Shown: in pieces, positions 35,777 through 44,915 of the stretch
Numbering within the stretch: the stretch's first letter is position 1
How the letters are laid out: each line of letters starts with the position of its first letter
NCBI GenBank assembly: GCA_016718205.1
Contig: JADKEB010000016.1
Span: forward strand, 82,032-146,031
Direction: 5' to 3'
Origin: Saprospiraceae bacterium
GTDB taxonomy: Bacteria; Bacteroidota; Bacteroidia; Chitinophagales; Saprospiraceae
Length of the DNA: 64,000 nucleotides
Made by a program: the position numbers and the translations under genes
The notes under the pieces: model-generated
The model's database searches: none
Seen by the model: the letters and a program-made list of their open reading frames with translations, nothing else
Told to the model about the DNA's origin: nothing

Positions 35777-36254
35777 TAGAGTATGATTAAATTTTTATGT
35801 TTGAGCGAAAGTGAGAAAGTTTAATTTTTGACAAGATGACTGAATGGTCTCTTCTATGATGAGAATTGAGTAAACCACTTTACTCAATAAAGAAGGAACT
35901 ACGAACAACGGTTCGCAGCGAATACTGAATATAGCCGGTCAAGACGATTTTTTAAAAAAAATGTCTTGATCGGGACAGAAACGTCCCGAAAGCTCAAGCG
36001 TAGCTTGACGCGGTACGGCAAAAAATATAACGCCGGCTATAATTAAATTTGCCACTTGGAGCCAAATGATAAAAGTTGGGTGTATTTCATTTTTTCGCAT
36101 CACATTAAAAATCATCAATTTTTTTTGCGATTCAGGCAAGATGCCTTAATATATTGCATCGTAGCTAAAAGCTACGACGAACAAACGAAACTTGATAAAA
36201 AATCGAGCACAGTGCGAAAAAATGAAATGCACCTTAAAAGTTTAAACGTTCTCT
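35777..36254. repeat. Miniature inverted-repeat element, long subtype, interrupted copy
   Basis: Left end TAGAGTATGATTAAAT, then the same core as 28213-28491 with an extra hairpin block (AAGACGATTTTTT...ATGTCTTG, CGGGACAGAAACGTCCCG) and the right end AAAAGTTTAAACGTTCTCT. It is split by a second, unrelated miniature element at 36078-36234. Confidence 0.85.
36078..36234. repeat. Second miniature element nested in the first
   Basis: 157 bases with inverted ends GGTGTATTTCATTTTTTCGC and GGTGCATTTCATTTTTTCGC (right end, complement). It is flanked by an 8-base direct repeat TAAAAGTT (36070-36077 and 36235-36242), which restores the uninterrupted host element when removed. So it transposed into an existing element. 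Confidence 0.85.
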
Positions 36255-36335
36255 CAATAAAAAAAATATTTTTAGTCATTCTATTTCTTTAACATTTGAT
36301 TTATATTTCATTTCTTGTGTACAAATTTTAAAGTT

Positions 36336-37067
36336 ATGCATAGAGAGATCAGATCGTGGTATAGCCCTACCCTCAATAGGAATATGGAAATAGTCGAATA
36401 CGGACATTTTGGTCCTGTAATCCTTCTTTTACCTACAGCAGCAGCAGATTATCTTGAGTATGAACGCTTTCTAATGATTGACGTCATAGCAAAGTACATC
36501 GATAGCGGAAAAGTCAAAGTTTATTCTATCAACTCCATCAATAGTGAAAGTTGGCTTAACAATAAACTTGATGGCAGGACCAAAGTATTGAGACATAATG
36601 CATTCAACCAATATGTATACAACGAGGTTGTTCCGTTTATCAAAGGAAGAACATCATTGGATACGCCGATATATACATGCGGCTCTTCATTTGGTGCCCT
36701 GCATGCTGCAAATTTATTTTTTAAAAATCCCTGGGCGATCAGAGGCTGTATATCCATGTCAGGTTTATATGATTTGGGCTACTACACAAAAAGTTATTGG
36801 GATGACGATTGTTATTGGAATAGTCCGATGCATTTTTTAAAAGACCTCCAGGACGAATACCACCTAAACGCAATCAGAAGTTCACAGCATATTCACATCC
36901 TTACAGGATCAGGAGATTATGAAGATCCTACTGGGTCCAGATACTTATCAGGCTTACTCCACCATAGACATGTACCGCATCATCTGGATGTCTGGGGATA
37001 TGATATTAAACATGACTGGCCTACATGGCGAGCTATGTTGCCTTATATTCTGGAAACAAAATTTTGA
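36336..37067 (+). CDS. Esterase-like alpha/beta hydrolase
   Basis: 244 residues from the ATG at 36336 (MHREIRSWYSPTLNRNMEI); an upstream TTG is less likely. The nucleophile motif is GSSFGA (Ser near residue 116) within YTCGSSFGALHAANLFF, with a likely acid in GSGDYEDP and His in YDIKHDWPTWR, so the triad looks complete. It resembles the esterase D/putative-esterase family (uncharacterised Bacteroidota members). Alone; follows the interrupted miniature element. Confidence 0.85.
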   Translation: MHREIRSWYSPTLNRNMEIVEYGHFGPVILLLPTAAADYLEYERFLMIDVIAKYIDSGKVKVYSINSINSESWLNNKLDGRTKVLRHNAFNQYVYNEVVPFIKGRTSLDTPIYTCGSSFGALHAANLFFKNPWAIRGCISMSGLYDLGYYTKSYWDDDCYWNSPMHFLKDLQDEYHLNAIRSSQHIHILTGSGDYEDPTGSRYLSGLLHHRHVPHHLDVWGYDIKHDWPTWRAMLPYILETKF

Positions 37068-37556
37068 TTCAAAACCTTTACGTTTTACTATATAATTTTC
37101 TCATTGATAAGAGTAAATCTAAGATGATTCTATTAATGAACAAATTATCCATTTGGATTTGCTGAATCCCAAAATTGCACCTTAATAGAATTCCTTTTGT
37201 TTTACCCCATCCCTGAAGGGAGACAAAATGAATTTTAAAACGATTGAATGAAAAAATGGAATTCACCCCACTATTTTGTATTTTCAGGATTGTATATGAA
37301 AGACATTCCTTCAATAAACTCACGAAATTCAAGATTTGGGTGCCCTGAGTTCAATAATAACTAAATATTTAGACTAATTTTGCTCCTAATCACAAAATGT
37401 ATTCCTTAGAGTATGCTTAATAACATAATTAGCAGAGCTTTTCAGTATTTTCAATGAATAATACCAGAATTGTTTTGCAATCCGATAACATTTAACTATC
37501 CCTTTGGATACAACTTAAATGTATATTTTTAATCTGATACTTCAAAATTTAAAAAA
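37068..37556. other. Intergenic region with a solo miniature-element end
   Basis: 489 bases without a supported gene. At 37406-37420 there is a single end TTAGAGTATGCTTAA of the AGAGTATGTTTAAA family without a partner. A short CCCATCCCTGAAGGGAG hairpin lies near 37205. No clear promoter for the following gene. Confidence 0.5.
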
Positions 37557-38921
37557 GTGACATTAATAAAATCAATTTCCGGCATAAGAGGGACCATCGG
37601 TGGAAAACCAGGCGATAATCTTACACCAGTAGATGTGGTAGAGTGTACCGCAGGATTTGGGACATGGATGAAAAGGCGAGGACTGTCACCAAAAGTTGTA
37701 GTAGGCAGAGATGGCAGAATAAGTGGAAATATGGTCAGCCAGCTGGCTATACAAACCCTGATTGCTATGGGTATCGATGTGGTCGATACGGGACTTTCAA
37801 CTACTCCTACGGTGGAAATGATGGTACCCAGATTATCGGCAGGCGCAGGTATCATTTTTACGGCAAGCCACAACCCCAAAGAATGGAATGCCCTCAAATT
37901 CCTTAACAATCAGGGAGAATTTATCTCCGCTCAAGATGGTGAAGAGATCATTGACATTATAAAATCAGGTGATCTTAACTTTGTAAATGTAGATGATTTA
38001 GGACATTACTCCAAAGTGGATGACGCCATCGGATATCATATCAGCAAAATATTGGAATACAAATTTGTCAATATTGAAGCTATTAAGTCCGCTGATATAC
38101 ATGTCGTAGTAGATTGTATCAACTCAACGGGGGCCATCTCCGTGCCTCCCTTGCTCGATGCACTCGGAGTCAGATATACACTCATAAATCACGATGATTT
38201 CGGAAATTTTGCACATAACCCGGAGCCTCTTCCCAAACATCTTGAACAATTATCATCCACTGTAATCCGGACGAAAGCCCATGCAGGTATTTCTATTGAC
38301 CCAGATGTAGACAGACTTGCGTTTGTAAGTGAAGACGGGAGTATGTTTGGCGAAGAATATACCCTAGTAGCCATAGCTGACTATATACTCAGCAAAGAAG
38401 CAGGTAATACAGTTTCCAATCTTTCATCAACGCGTGCTTTGTCTGACGTCACCATAAATCGGGGCGGCAAATATTTCGCTTCTGCAGTCGGAGAGGTAAA
38501 CGTAGTCACAGCTATGAAAAACTCAAATGCTGTCATTGGTGGTGAAGGAAATGGTGGTGTCATCGTACCTGACCTGCATTATGGTCGCGACGCTTTGGCT
38601 GGAATAGCGATTTTTTTGTCTCTGCTTGCAGAAAAAAATATGGCCATGTCAGCATTAAAGGCAACTTACCCTGTGTATGAAATCATCAAAGATAAGGTTG
38701 ATCTGACTGCATCAACAGATGTCGATGCCTTGTACAACAAACTTAAAAAAGAGTTTAAAGCTGAAAAACTCAATGATGTGGATGGTTTAAAAATTGATTT
38801 TGCCGAAGGATGGGTTCACATGAGAAAGTCAAATACTGAACCTATCATCAGAATCTATGCTGAGTCACATGATATCACCACGGCCGAAAAGTTAATACAA
38901 AAGGTAAAAGTAATATTATAA
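37557..38921 (+). CDS. glmM: Phosphoglucosamine mutase / phosphomannomutase-type enzyme
   Basis: 454 residues from a GTG start (MTLIKSISGIRGTIGG, the normal beginning in this phylum). The phosphoserine loop is TASHNPKEWNALK (Ser near residue 102), the metal loop DPDVDRLAF (about 243-251), the sugar loop GEGNGG (about 327) and the phosphate-binding end RKSNTEPIIRIYAES. It interconverts hexosamine or hexose 1- and 6-phosphates; Bacteroidota usually use this type for glucosamine-6-phosphate on the way to UDP-GlcNAc, but phosphomannomutase activity is possible. The next gene starts two bases after its stop. Confidence 0.9.
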   Translation: MTLIKSISGIRGTIGGKPGDNLTPVDVVECTAGFGTWMKRRGLSPKVVVGRDGRISGNMVSQLAIQTLIAMGIDVVDTGLSTTPTVEMMVPRLSAGAGIIFTASHNPKEWNALKFLNNQGEFISAQDGEEIIDIIKSGDLNFVNVDDLGHYSKVDDAIGYHISKILEYKFVNIEAIKSADIHVVVDCINSTGAISVPPLLDALGVRYTLINHDDFGNFAHNPEPLPKHLEQLSSTVIRTKAHAGISIDPDVDRLAFVSEDGSMFGEEYTLVAIADYILSKEAGNTVSNLSSTRALSDVTINRGGKYFASAVGEVNVVTAMKNSNAVIGGEGNGGVIVPDLHYGRDALAGIAIFLSLLAEKNMAMSALKATYPVYEIIKDKVDLTASTDVDALYNKLKKEFKAEKLNDVDGLKIDFAEGWVHMRKSNTEPIIRIYAESHDITTAEKLIQKVKVIL

Positions 38922-38923
38922 AT

Positions 38924-40402
38924 ATGCATCATCAACATACTTTAAGAGACCACTTTGCTCCGTTCAGACAGAATATCATAGGACAAGATGCAAAATTTGA
39001 AACACCCTATGGTGTAAAAAAAATCATATATGCAGACTGGACAGCAAGCGGTCGTATGTATCAACCGATCGAAGATGTCATAAATAATAAAATCTACCCT
39101 TTTGTAGCCAATACACATACAGAAACCAATGTCACGGGTTCAACAATGACTTTGGCATATAAAAGATCTAAAGAAATCATCAAAGCTCACGTCAATGCCA
39201 TAGATGGTGATATTTTGATATCTTCCAACTCCGGTATGACTGGTGTTGTGAATAAGCTACAACGTATCATTGGTATCAAACTCCATGAAACATTTCAGGG
39301 AAGAATTTCACTTGAAGAAGACGAACGTCCGGTGATATTTGTGACCCATATGGAACATCACTCCAATCAAACATCCTGGATAGAAACCACCGGGGATGTG
39401 GTGGTCATTGGAGCCACTGCGGATGGGTTAGTTGACTTGGACAGTTTTGCATCCCTGCTTGAAAAATACAACAACAGAAAACTCAAAATTGCCGCCGTGA
39501 CATCCTGCTCAAATGTAACAGGAATTTTTACCCCTTATCACAGCATCGCCGGCATGATACACAAGGCAGGAGGTTATTGTTTTGTAGATTTCGCTTGTTC
39601 GGCACCATATATAGATATAGATATGCATCCTGCAAATCCTGATGAGTATCTGGATGCTATATATTTTTCACCTCACAAATTTCTCGGCGGGCCAGGCAGC
39701 AGTGGAATAGTGATTTTTAACCAAAAACTGTATAATAATAAGATTCCTGACAATCCGGGTGGCGGAACAGTAGACTGGACAAATCCCTGGGGCGAACATA
39801 AATATCATGATGAGATCGAAGCCAGAGAAGATGGAGGTACTCCGGCTTTTCTTCAGACTATCAGAGTAGCACTCTGTATCCGGCTCAAAGAAAAAATGGG
39901 CGTGCAAAATATTCTGGCCCGAGAGCATGAACTTCTGGATAAAATATGGGAAAAGTGCGCTACCATACCTAATCTCAGAGTGCTGGCTGACCATCACAAA
40001 AACAGATTGGGTGTCATATCCTTCTATATCGACAATCTTCATTTTAACCTGGCGGTAAAGCTGCTCAATGACAGATTCGGAATTCAGATGCGTGGTGGAT
40101 GCTCCTGCGCAGGTACATATGGTCATTATCTCCTTGAGGTATCCCACGAAAAGTCAAAACTCCTGACAGACGAGATTTCAAAAGGATTTCTGGCAAATAA
40201 ACCCGGATGGATCAGGATGTCTATACACCCTACTACCAATAATGATGAGATGGATTTTATCCTGGATGCTTTGGAACAATTAAGTTTACATCACCTGGAG
40301 TGGATGAAGGATTACGTCTACGATCCTCATACCAATGAATTTAATCATAAAAGCGGTATGCTTACTGAAAAACTTATAGTTGATCAGTGGTTTGATGATT
40401 GA
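38924..40402 (+). CDS. Class V aminotransferase fold PLP enzyme (cysteine desulfurase-like)
   Basis: 492 residues. PLP lysine in YFSPHKFLGGPGSSG (about residue 250), the substrate loop SSNSGMTGVVNKLQR, and a Cys-containing GGCSCAGTYGHYLLE near residue 388-402, comparable to the catalytic loop of SufS-type desulfurases. It is longer than SufS, and no sulfur-acceptor gene is adjacent, so the substrate is open. Co-transcribed with the mutase gene upstream. Confidence 0.85.
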   Translation: MHHQHTLRDHFAPFRQNIIGQDAKFETPYGVKKIIYADWTASGRMYQPIEDVINNKIYPFVANTHTETNVTGSTMTLAYKRSKEIIKAHVNAIDGDILISSNSGMTGVVNKLQRIIGIKLHETFQGRISLEEDERPVIFVTHMEHHSNQTSWIETTGDVVVIGATADGLVDLDSFASLLEKYNNRKLKIAAVTSCSNVTGIFTPYHSIAGMIHKAGGYCFVDFACSAPYIDIDMHPANPDEYLDAIYFSPHKFLGGPGSSGIVIFNQKLYNNKIPDNPGGGTVDWTNPWGEHKYHDEIEAREDGGTPAFLQTIRVALCIRLKEKMGVQNILAREHELLDKIWEKCATIPNLRVLADHHKNRLGVISFYIDNLHFNLAVKLLNDRFGIQMRGGCSCAGTYGHYLLEVSHEKSKLLTDEISKGFLANKPGWIRMSIHPTTNNDEMDFILDALEQLSLHHLEWMKDYVYDPHTNEFNHKSGMLTEKLIVDQWFDD

Positions 40403-40434
40403 TTTTGCTTTAGCCCTTTCATATGTCCAGTAAA

Positions 40435-40831
40435 TAGAGTTTGTATAAATTTTTATGTTTGAGCGAAAGTGAGAAAATTTAATTTTGGACAGGATAACTG
40501 AATGGTCTCGTCTATGACGAGAATTGAGTATAATACTTTACTCAATGATGAAGGAACTGCGAAAGCCACCCATCCAATCAAATGCTTGCTTGGTTCCTTT
40601 CATTAAATCGTGATTTCGTATCACGATTTTGCTTTGCACCATTCAGTCCGGCTCGCAGCTAATACTGTATATAGCTGATCAAGACGATTTTTTAAACAAA
40701 ATGTCTTGATCGGGACAGAAACGTCCCGAAAGCTCAAGCGTAGCTTGACGCGGTACGACGAAAAATATAATGCTGGCTAAAATAAAATTTGCCACTTGGA
40801 GCCAAATGATAAAAATTTTGAACATACTCTT
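40435..40831. repeat. Miniature inverted-repeat element, long subtype
   Basis: Same core as 35777-36254, including AAGACGATTTTTT...ATGTCTTG and CGGGACAGAAACGTCCCG, with an extra insert (about 40565-40650) holding an ATCGTGAT...ATCACGAT hairpin. Ends are AGAGTTTGTATAAAT and GAACATACTCT; another short end (TAGAGTATATTTAAAA) follows directly. Confidence 0.85.
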
Positions 40832-40907
40832 AGAGTATATTTAAAATTATTAACTTGCTCTGAGATATATTTTTTCGAATAATATGAAAATAAAGCTATA
40901 TATACTC

Positions 40908-40915
40908 TATTTTTG
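40908..40915 (+). promoter_or_regulatory. -7 box TATTTTTG before the glycosyltransferase gene
   Basis: Perfect TANNTTTG match. It overlaps the TTG at 40913, which could otherwise be read as a start, and so places the true start at TTG 40940 with a leader of about 20 bases. Confidence 0.5.
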
Positions 40916-40939
40916 CCTTGGCTAAAAAATCCAGGAAAT

Positions 40940-42076
40940 TTGAGTAAAATTATCATTATAGGTCCGGCTCATCCACTCAGAGGTGGGCTTGCTACTTTCA
41001 ATGAAAGACTTGCAAGACAGTTTTCGTCAGAAGATCATGAAGTGGTGATATACACCTTTTCGTTACAATATCCTGATTTTTTGTTTCCCGGCAAAACTCA
41101 GTACTCAACAAGCCCAGCACCCGGAGACATTGTAATAAAACCCATCATCAACTCAGTAAATCCACTTAACTGGATATCGTCGGGTCTGAAAATAAAAAAT
41201 GAAAATGCAGATATTGTGATTATTAGGTATTGGTTACCGTTTATGGCACCTTGCTTGGGTAGTATCATACGATTGATCAAGAGAAACAAAAAGACCGTAA
41301 TCATCGGACTGATCGACAATGCTTTACCTCATGAAAAAAGACCCGGAGATAAAATTTTCACACGCTATCTGACAAAAGGATTAGATGGTTTTGTTACAAT
41401 GAGTACTCACGTCCGCAATGACCTGCTGCAATTTACAAAATCGCCGATTCATCTTGTTCAACATCCTTTATATGATAATTTCGGCATTAAAATTAAAAAG
41501 GATGAGGCAAGAAAAAGCCTTGGTATTCCTGAGAAGGGATTTGTTTTCTTATTTTTTGGTTTTATAAGGAAATACAAAGGTCTTGATCTTCTGATTGATG
41601 CCTTTGAAAAAATGAATCCAACTAATGATACTCAACTTGTTATAGCCGGAGAGTTTTATGCCGGAGAAGAAGCATTGTTATCCCAAATGAAAAACTCTCG
41701 GGTAAACCATCAAATACATCAACACACCCGATTTATAAATGATGAAGACGTAGTCAAATATTTCAGTGCCAGTGATTGTGTTGTTCAGCCTTACAGAAAT
41801 GCTACTCAAAGTGGGGTGACTCCACTAGCATATCATTTTGAAGTACCTATGATTGTCACAAATGTAGGGGCACTACCTGACCTCGTACCTGACACATTAG
41901 GTAAGGTTTGTGAGCCTGACGCTGACTCCATTGCCCAAGCTATGCAAAGTATGCTTACTTTCGATACAGCAAACTTTGAAAGTGCTATCAAGGTAGAAAA
42001 ACAAAAGCTTAGCTGGGAAAAATTGACATCAACATTCTTAGAAGTAGGAAATAGTATTAAATTTAAAAATGATTAA
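40940..42076 (+). CDS. Family 4/1 glycosyltransferase (GT-B fold)
   Basis: About 379 residues from the TTG at 40940 (SKIIIIGPAHPLRGGLATFN). The N-terminal domain has the GG loop typical of acceptor binding; the C-terminal domain carries the FLFFGFIRKYKGLDLLIDAF donor loop and the E-x7-E-like region QPYRNATQSGVTPLAYHFEV. It transfers a sugar from a nucleotide sugar to an unknown acceptor. It heads the group with hddA, gmhA and hddC, so a heptose transferase role is attractive but not proven. Confidence 0.88.
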   Translation: MSKIIIIGPAHPLRGGLATFNERLARQFSSEDHEVVIYTFSLQYPDFLFPGKTQYSTSPAPGDIVIKPIINSVNPLNWISSGLKIKNENADIVIIRYWLPFMAPCLGSIIRLIKRNKKTVIIGLIDNALPHEKRPGDKIFTRYLTKGLDGFVTMSTHVRNDLLQFTKSPIHLVQHPLYDNFGIKIKKDEARKSLGIPEKGFVFLFFGFIRKYKGLDLLIDAFEKMNPTNDTQLVIAGEFYAGEEALLSQMKNSRVNHQIHQHTRFINDEDVVKYFSASDCVVQPYRNATQSGVTPLAYHFEVPMIVTNVGALPDLVPDTLGKVCEPDADSIAQAMQSMLTFDTANFESAIKVEKQKLSWEKLTSTFLEVGNSIKFKND

Positions 42077-42262
42077 GAAGCATATGTACGATCCGCATGA
42101 ATTAAATATGAAATACCTAAATGAGTGAATGTAATCTCCTTAACAGATCTGCAGACAAACCCGAATGATGAATCATAGGGTGGTCTGTTGTGGGATGGTT
42201 ACATAGCCATTAATGGATTTCACAACCTATACCAATTCAACAATTTATCAATATTTAGACAT

Positions 42263-43300
42263 ATGAATAAAATTTATAGAAGCAGGGCACCTTTGAGGCT
42301 TGGTTTGGCAGGTGGAGGCACTGATGTAAGCCCGTATAGTGATATATATGGTGGTGCTATACTTAATGCCACGATTTCACTTTTTGCATATGTAGACATT
42401 GAAAAAAATGATAAAAAAACCATCATATTTGAAGCCAAAGACTTTGAAACAATAGAAAAATATGAAGTCGGAGAGACTATAAAACCAGACGGCCAGTTAA
42501 ATCTGTTGAAAGGAGTTTATTTACGTATTATGAAGGACTATCCTTTTGAACATAATGGACTTAGGATAACAAGCTATGTTCAAGCACCTCCTGGCTCTGG
42601 TTTAGGCTCTTCTTCGACACTTGTTGTTGCATTAATAGGTGCTTTTGTAGAAATGTTAAAGCTGCCTATGGGCGAATATGACATAGCACATTATGCTTAT
42701 GAAATCGAAAGAATAGATCTGAAACTGGCAGGTGGAAAACAAGATCAGTATGCAGCAACATTTGGTGGATTCAACTATATGGAGTTTTATAAGGATGATA
42801 AAACCATAGTCAATCCCTTGCGGATAAAACCAGAATATATATACGAACTGGAAAAGAATATCGTTCTTTTTTATACATCCAAAAGTAGGGAGTCGGCAAG
42901 AATCATAGATGAACAAGTAGCTAATGTGAAATCTCAAAAAAAGTCATCTATCGAGGCAATGCACCACATCAAAGAGCAATCTGTGATGATGAAAGAAGCA
43001 CTGCTCAAAGGGGAATTGAGCAAGATAGGTCAAATTTTTGATTTCGGTCATCTGCACAAAAAAAATATGGCAGCCAACATTTCCAATAGTTTTCTGGATG
43101 ACATCTATGACAGTGCTATACGTGCCGGAGCATCAGGAGGCAAAATCAGTGGTGCCGGAGGAGGTGGTTTTATGGCTTTTTATTGCCCTGGTACCACGAG
43201 ATATGATGTGATTATAGCACTTTCCAGGTTTGATGGAAAATCTATCCCATTCTTATTTACAGAAAGGGGATTGACTCATTGGACAGGTCAGAAATCATAA
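42263..43300 (+). CDS. hddA: D-glycero-alpha-D-manno-heptose-7-phosphate kinase-like GHMP kinase
   Basis: About 346 residues from the ATG at 42263 (MNKIYRSRAPLRLGLAGGGT). GHMP motif 1 (RAPLRLGLAGGGTDVSPY), the ATP loop APPGSGLGSSSTLVVALIG (about 106-124) and motif 3 ISGAGGGGFMAFYCP (about 295-310) are present. The sequence is of the HddA type, which phosphorylates heptose-7-phosphate at C1 on the way to GDP-D-glycero-alpha-D-manno-heptose. The neighbours gmhA and hddC catalyse other steps of the same path. Confidence 0.88.
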   Translation: MNKIYRSRAPLRLGLAGGGTDVSPYSDIYGGAILNATISLFAYVDIEKNDKKTIIFEAKDFETIEKYEVGETIKPDGQLNLLKGVYLRIMKDYPFEHNGLRITSYVQAPPGSGLGSSSTLVVALIGAFVEMLKLPMGEYDIAHYAYEIERIDLKLAGGKQDQYAATFGGFNYMEFYKDDKTIVNPLRIKPEYIYELEKNIVLFYTSKSRESARIIDEQVANVKSQKKSSIEAMHHIKEQSVMMKEALLKGELSKIGQIFDFGHLHKKNMAANISNSFLDDIYDSAIRAGASGGKISGAGGGGFMAFYCPGTTRYDVIIALSRFDGKSIPFLFTERGLTHWTGQKS

Positions 43301-43499
43301 AATTCCGAAATTCAATATGAAATCTTATTTGCCATTCTATTGTTTTAAATGTGGTAAAAATTTCACCAAGTGATGTACAGAATGCCATCATTTGTTGTGA
43401 CGAAAAATTTTAATTTTTTGCGATCGCATTTTCTTTAATCCTAAGGCTTCTATTTTTAGTTCAACACAATATCTTTACAATTCAACAAACCAAAACGGT

Positions 43500-44069
43500 A
43501 TGTCAAAAATCAAGGAAATCATCCAAGCCTCCATCGATACTAAGACCGCAATACTTCATGGCCAGTCACTGCACAACAATATAGACCTATGTGTTGAAAA
43601 GATTACACATGCATTAAAAAATGGAAATAAGATCCTTTTTTGTGGAAATGGAGGAAGTGCGGCAGATGCACAGCACCTTGCAGCAGAATTTAGTGGACGG
43701 TTTTATAAAGATCGGAAAGCACTCCCCGCAGAGGCATTGCATGTGAATACGTCCTATCTGACAGCCGTCGCCAATGATTATAGCTTTGATGTAGTATATT
43801 CAAGATTGCTGGAAGGAATTGGTCAGGATGGAGATATTTTGGTGGGTCTGTCTACCAGCGGAAACAGCAAAAACATCATCAATGCCTTTATCACTGCCAG
43901 AGAAAAAGGGATCACAACCATCGGCTTTACCGGAAATTCCGGAGGTAACCTGAAGGAATACAGCGATATTTTGATCAATGTACCTTCCAATGATACTCCG
44001 AGGATTCAAGAATCGCATATCATGATAGGTCATATCATATGTCAACTCGTAGAAGAAAACATTTTTTAA
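43500..44069 (+). CDS. gmhA: Phosphoheptose isomerase (SIS domain)
   Basis: 189 residues, full length. Sugar-isomerase motif NGNKILFCGNGGSAADAQHL (about 42-60), a GRFYKDRKALPAEAL segment, GLSTSGNSKNI (about 120-130) and an IQESHIMIGHIICQLVE end with the catalytic Glu/His. Converts sedoheptulose-7-phosphate to D-glycero-D-manno-heptose-7-phosphate. Its stop codon is directly followed by the hddC start at 44070. Confidence 0.93.
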   Translation: MSKIKEIIQASIDTKTAILHGQSLHNNIDLCVEKITHALKNGNKILFCGNGGSAADAQHLAAEFSGRFYKDRKALPAEALHVNTSYLTAVANDYSFDVVYSRLLEGIGQDGDILVGLSTSGNSKNIINAFITAREKGITTIGFTGNSGGNLKEYSDILINVPSNDTPRIQESHIMIGHIICQLVEENIF

Positions 44070-44774
44070 ATGAAGCACCAAATGCCCGAAGCAATCATTC
44101 TGGCCGGAGGGTTGGGCACCCGACTTCGTTCTGAAGTACCGGAACTTCCCAAATGTATGGCACCAGTAGCAGGAAAACCGTTTTTGGATTATGTCATCGG
44201 ATTTTTACAAAAGCAGGGGGTTACCAAATTTATATTTTCATTAGGGTACCGGTCTGAGGCTGTGCTGCAACATCTGGAGTCAGAATGGCCAAAACTCATG
44301 TATGATTATACCATTGAAACAATCCCTTTGGGTACCGGTGGCGGTATAAGGTTGGCCGCACAAAAGGTAAAGGGTGACTCATTATTTGTGCTGAATGGAG
44401 ACACATATTTTGAAGTAAACCTTCTGTCTATGCTGGAAAAACACTTAGAAGTACAGGTAGAGATTACTGTCGCACTCAAAAATATGACCCGTTTTGACAG
44501 ATATGGCAGCGTATTGATGGATCAAAACAACATCATTTCGGCATTTCAGGAAAAAACTTATAGGGAGATGGGATGGATCAACGGAGGAATTTATCTTATT
44601 CAGAAGCAGTTGATTACTAATATTGATATTGCAGATCCTTTCTCCTTTGAAAAGGAAATTTTGGAAAAGTATGTGGAAAAAAAATGTATTTTTGGTTTTG
44701 AATCAGACGGATATTTTATTGACATCGGTATTCCTGAAGATTTTAAGAAAGCAAATTTGGATTTTGCAAGGTAA
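44070..44774 (+). CDS. hddC: D-glycero-alpha-D-manno-heptose 1-phosphate guanylyltransferase-like nucleotidyltransferase
   Basis: 234 residues. Nucleotide-binding loop EAIILAGGLGTRLRSEVPE (about 7-25) with PKCMAPVAGKPFLDYVI, the metal-binding FVLNGDTYFEV (about 109-119) and EKTYREMGWINGGIYL. The HddC type makes GDP-heptose from heptose-1-phosphate. Overlap-free but zero spacing to gmhA indicates a tight operon. A gmhB-like phosphatase is not in this cluster; in the GDP path a phosphatase acts between isomerase/kinase and transferase, so it is expected elsewhere. Confidence 0.88.
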   Translation: MKHQMPEAIILAGGLGTRLRSEVPELPKCMAPVAGKPFLDYVIGFLQKQGVTKFIFSLGYRSEAVLQHLESEWPKLMYDYTIETIPLGTGGGIRLAAQKVKGDSLFVLNGDTYFEVNLLSMLEKHLEVQVEITVALKNMTRFDRYGSVLMDQNNIISAFQEKTYREMGWINGGIYLIQKQLITNIDIADPFSFEKEILEKYVEKKCIFGFESDGYFIDIGIPEDFKKANLDFAR

Positions 44775-44915
44775 ACTTCCTTAGATATGTGGCCATTATT
44801 TATGTCCAAGCGGGAATGAATCGAATACCAAAAAATCACAATTACCAATAAGTTGAATTATAATTTTTTTTCATTTTATTTTCAGTTCACTAAACATAAT
44901 GTTTAATAATAAGAT

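Noticed and set aside
35939..36292. Short frames on both strands inside the miniature elements
   Set aside because: They cover element ends and hairpins and are not kept between the element copies.
37078..37332. Minus-strand frame of 84 codons in the spacer before glmM
   Set aside because: No family features, no promoter or leader, and unusual composition; more likely chance in AT-rich DNA.
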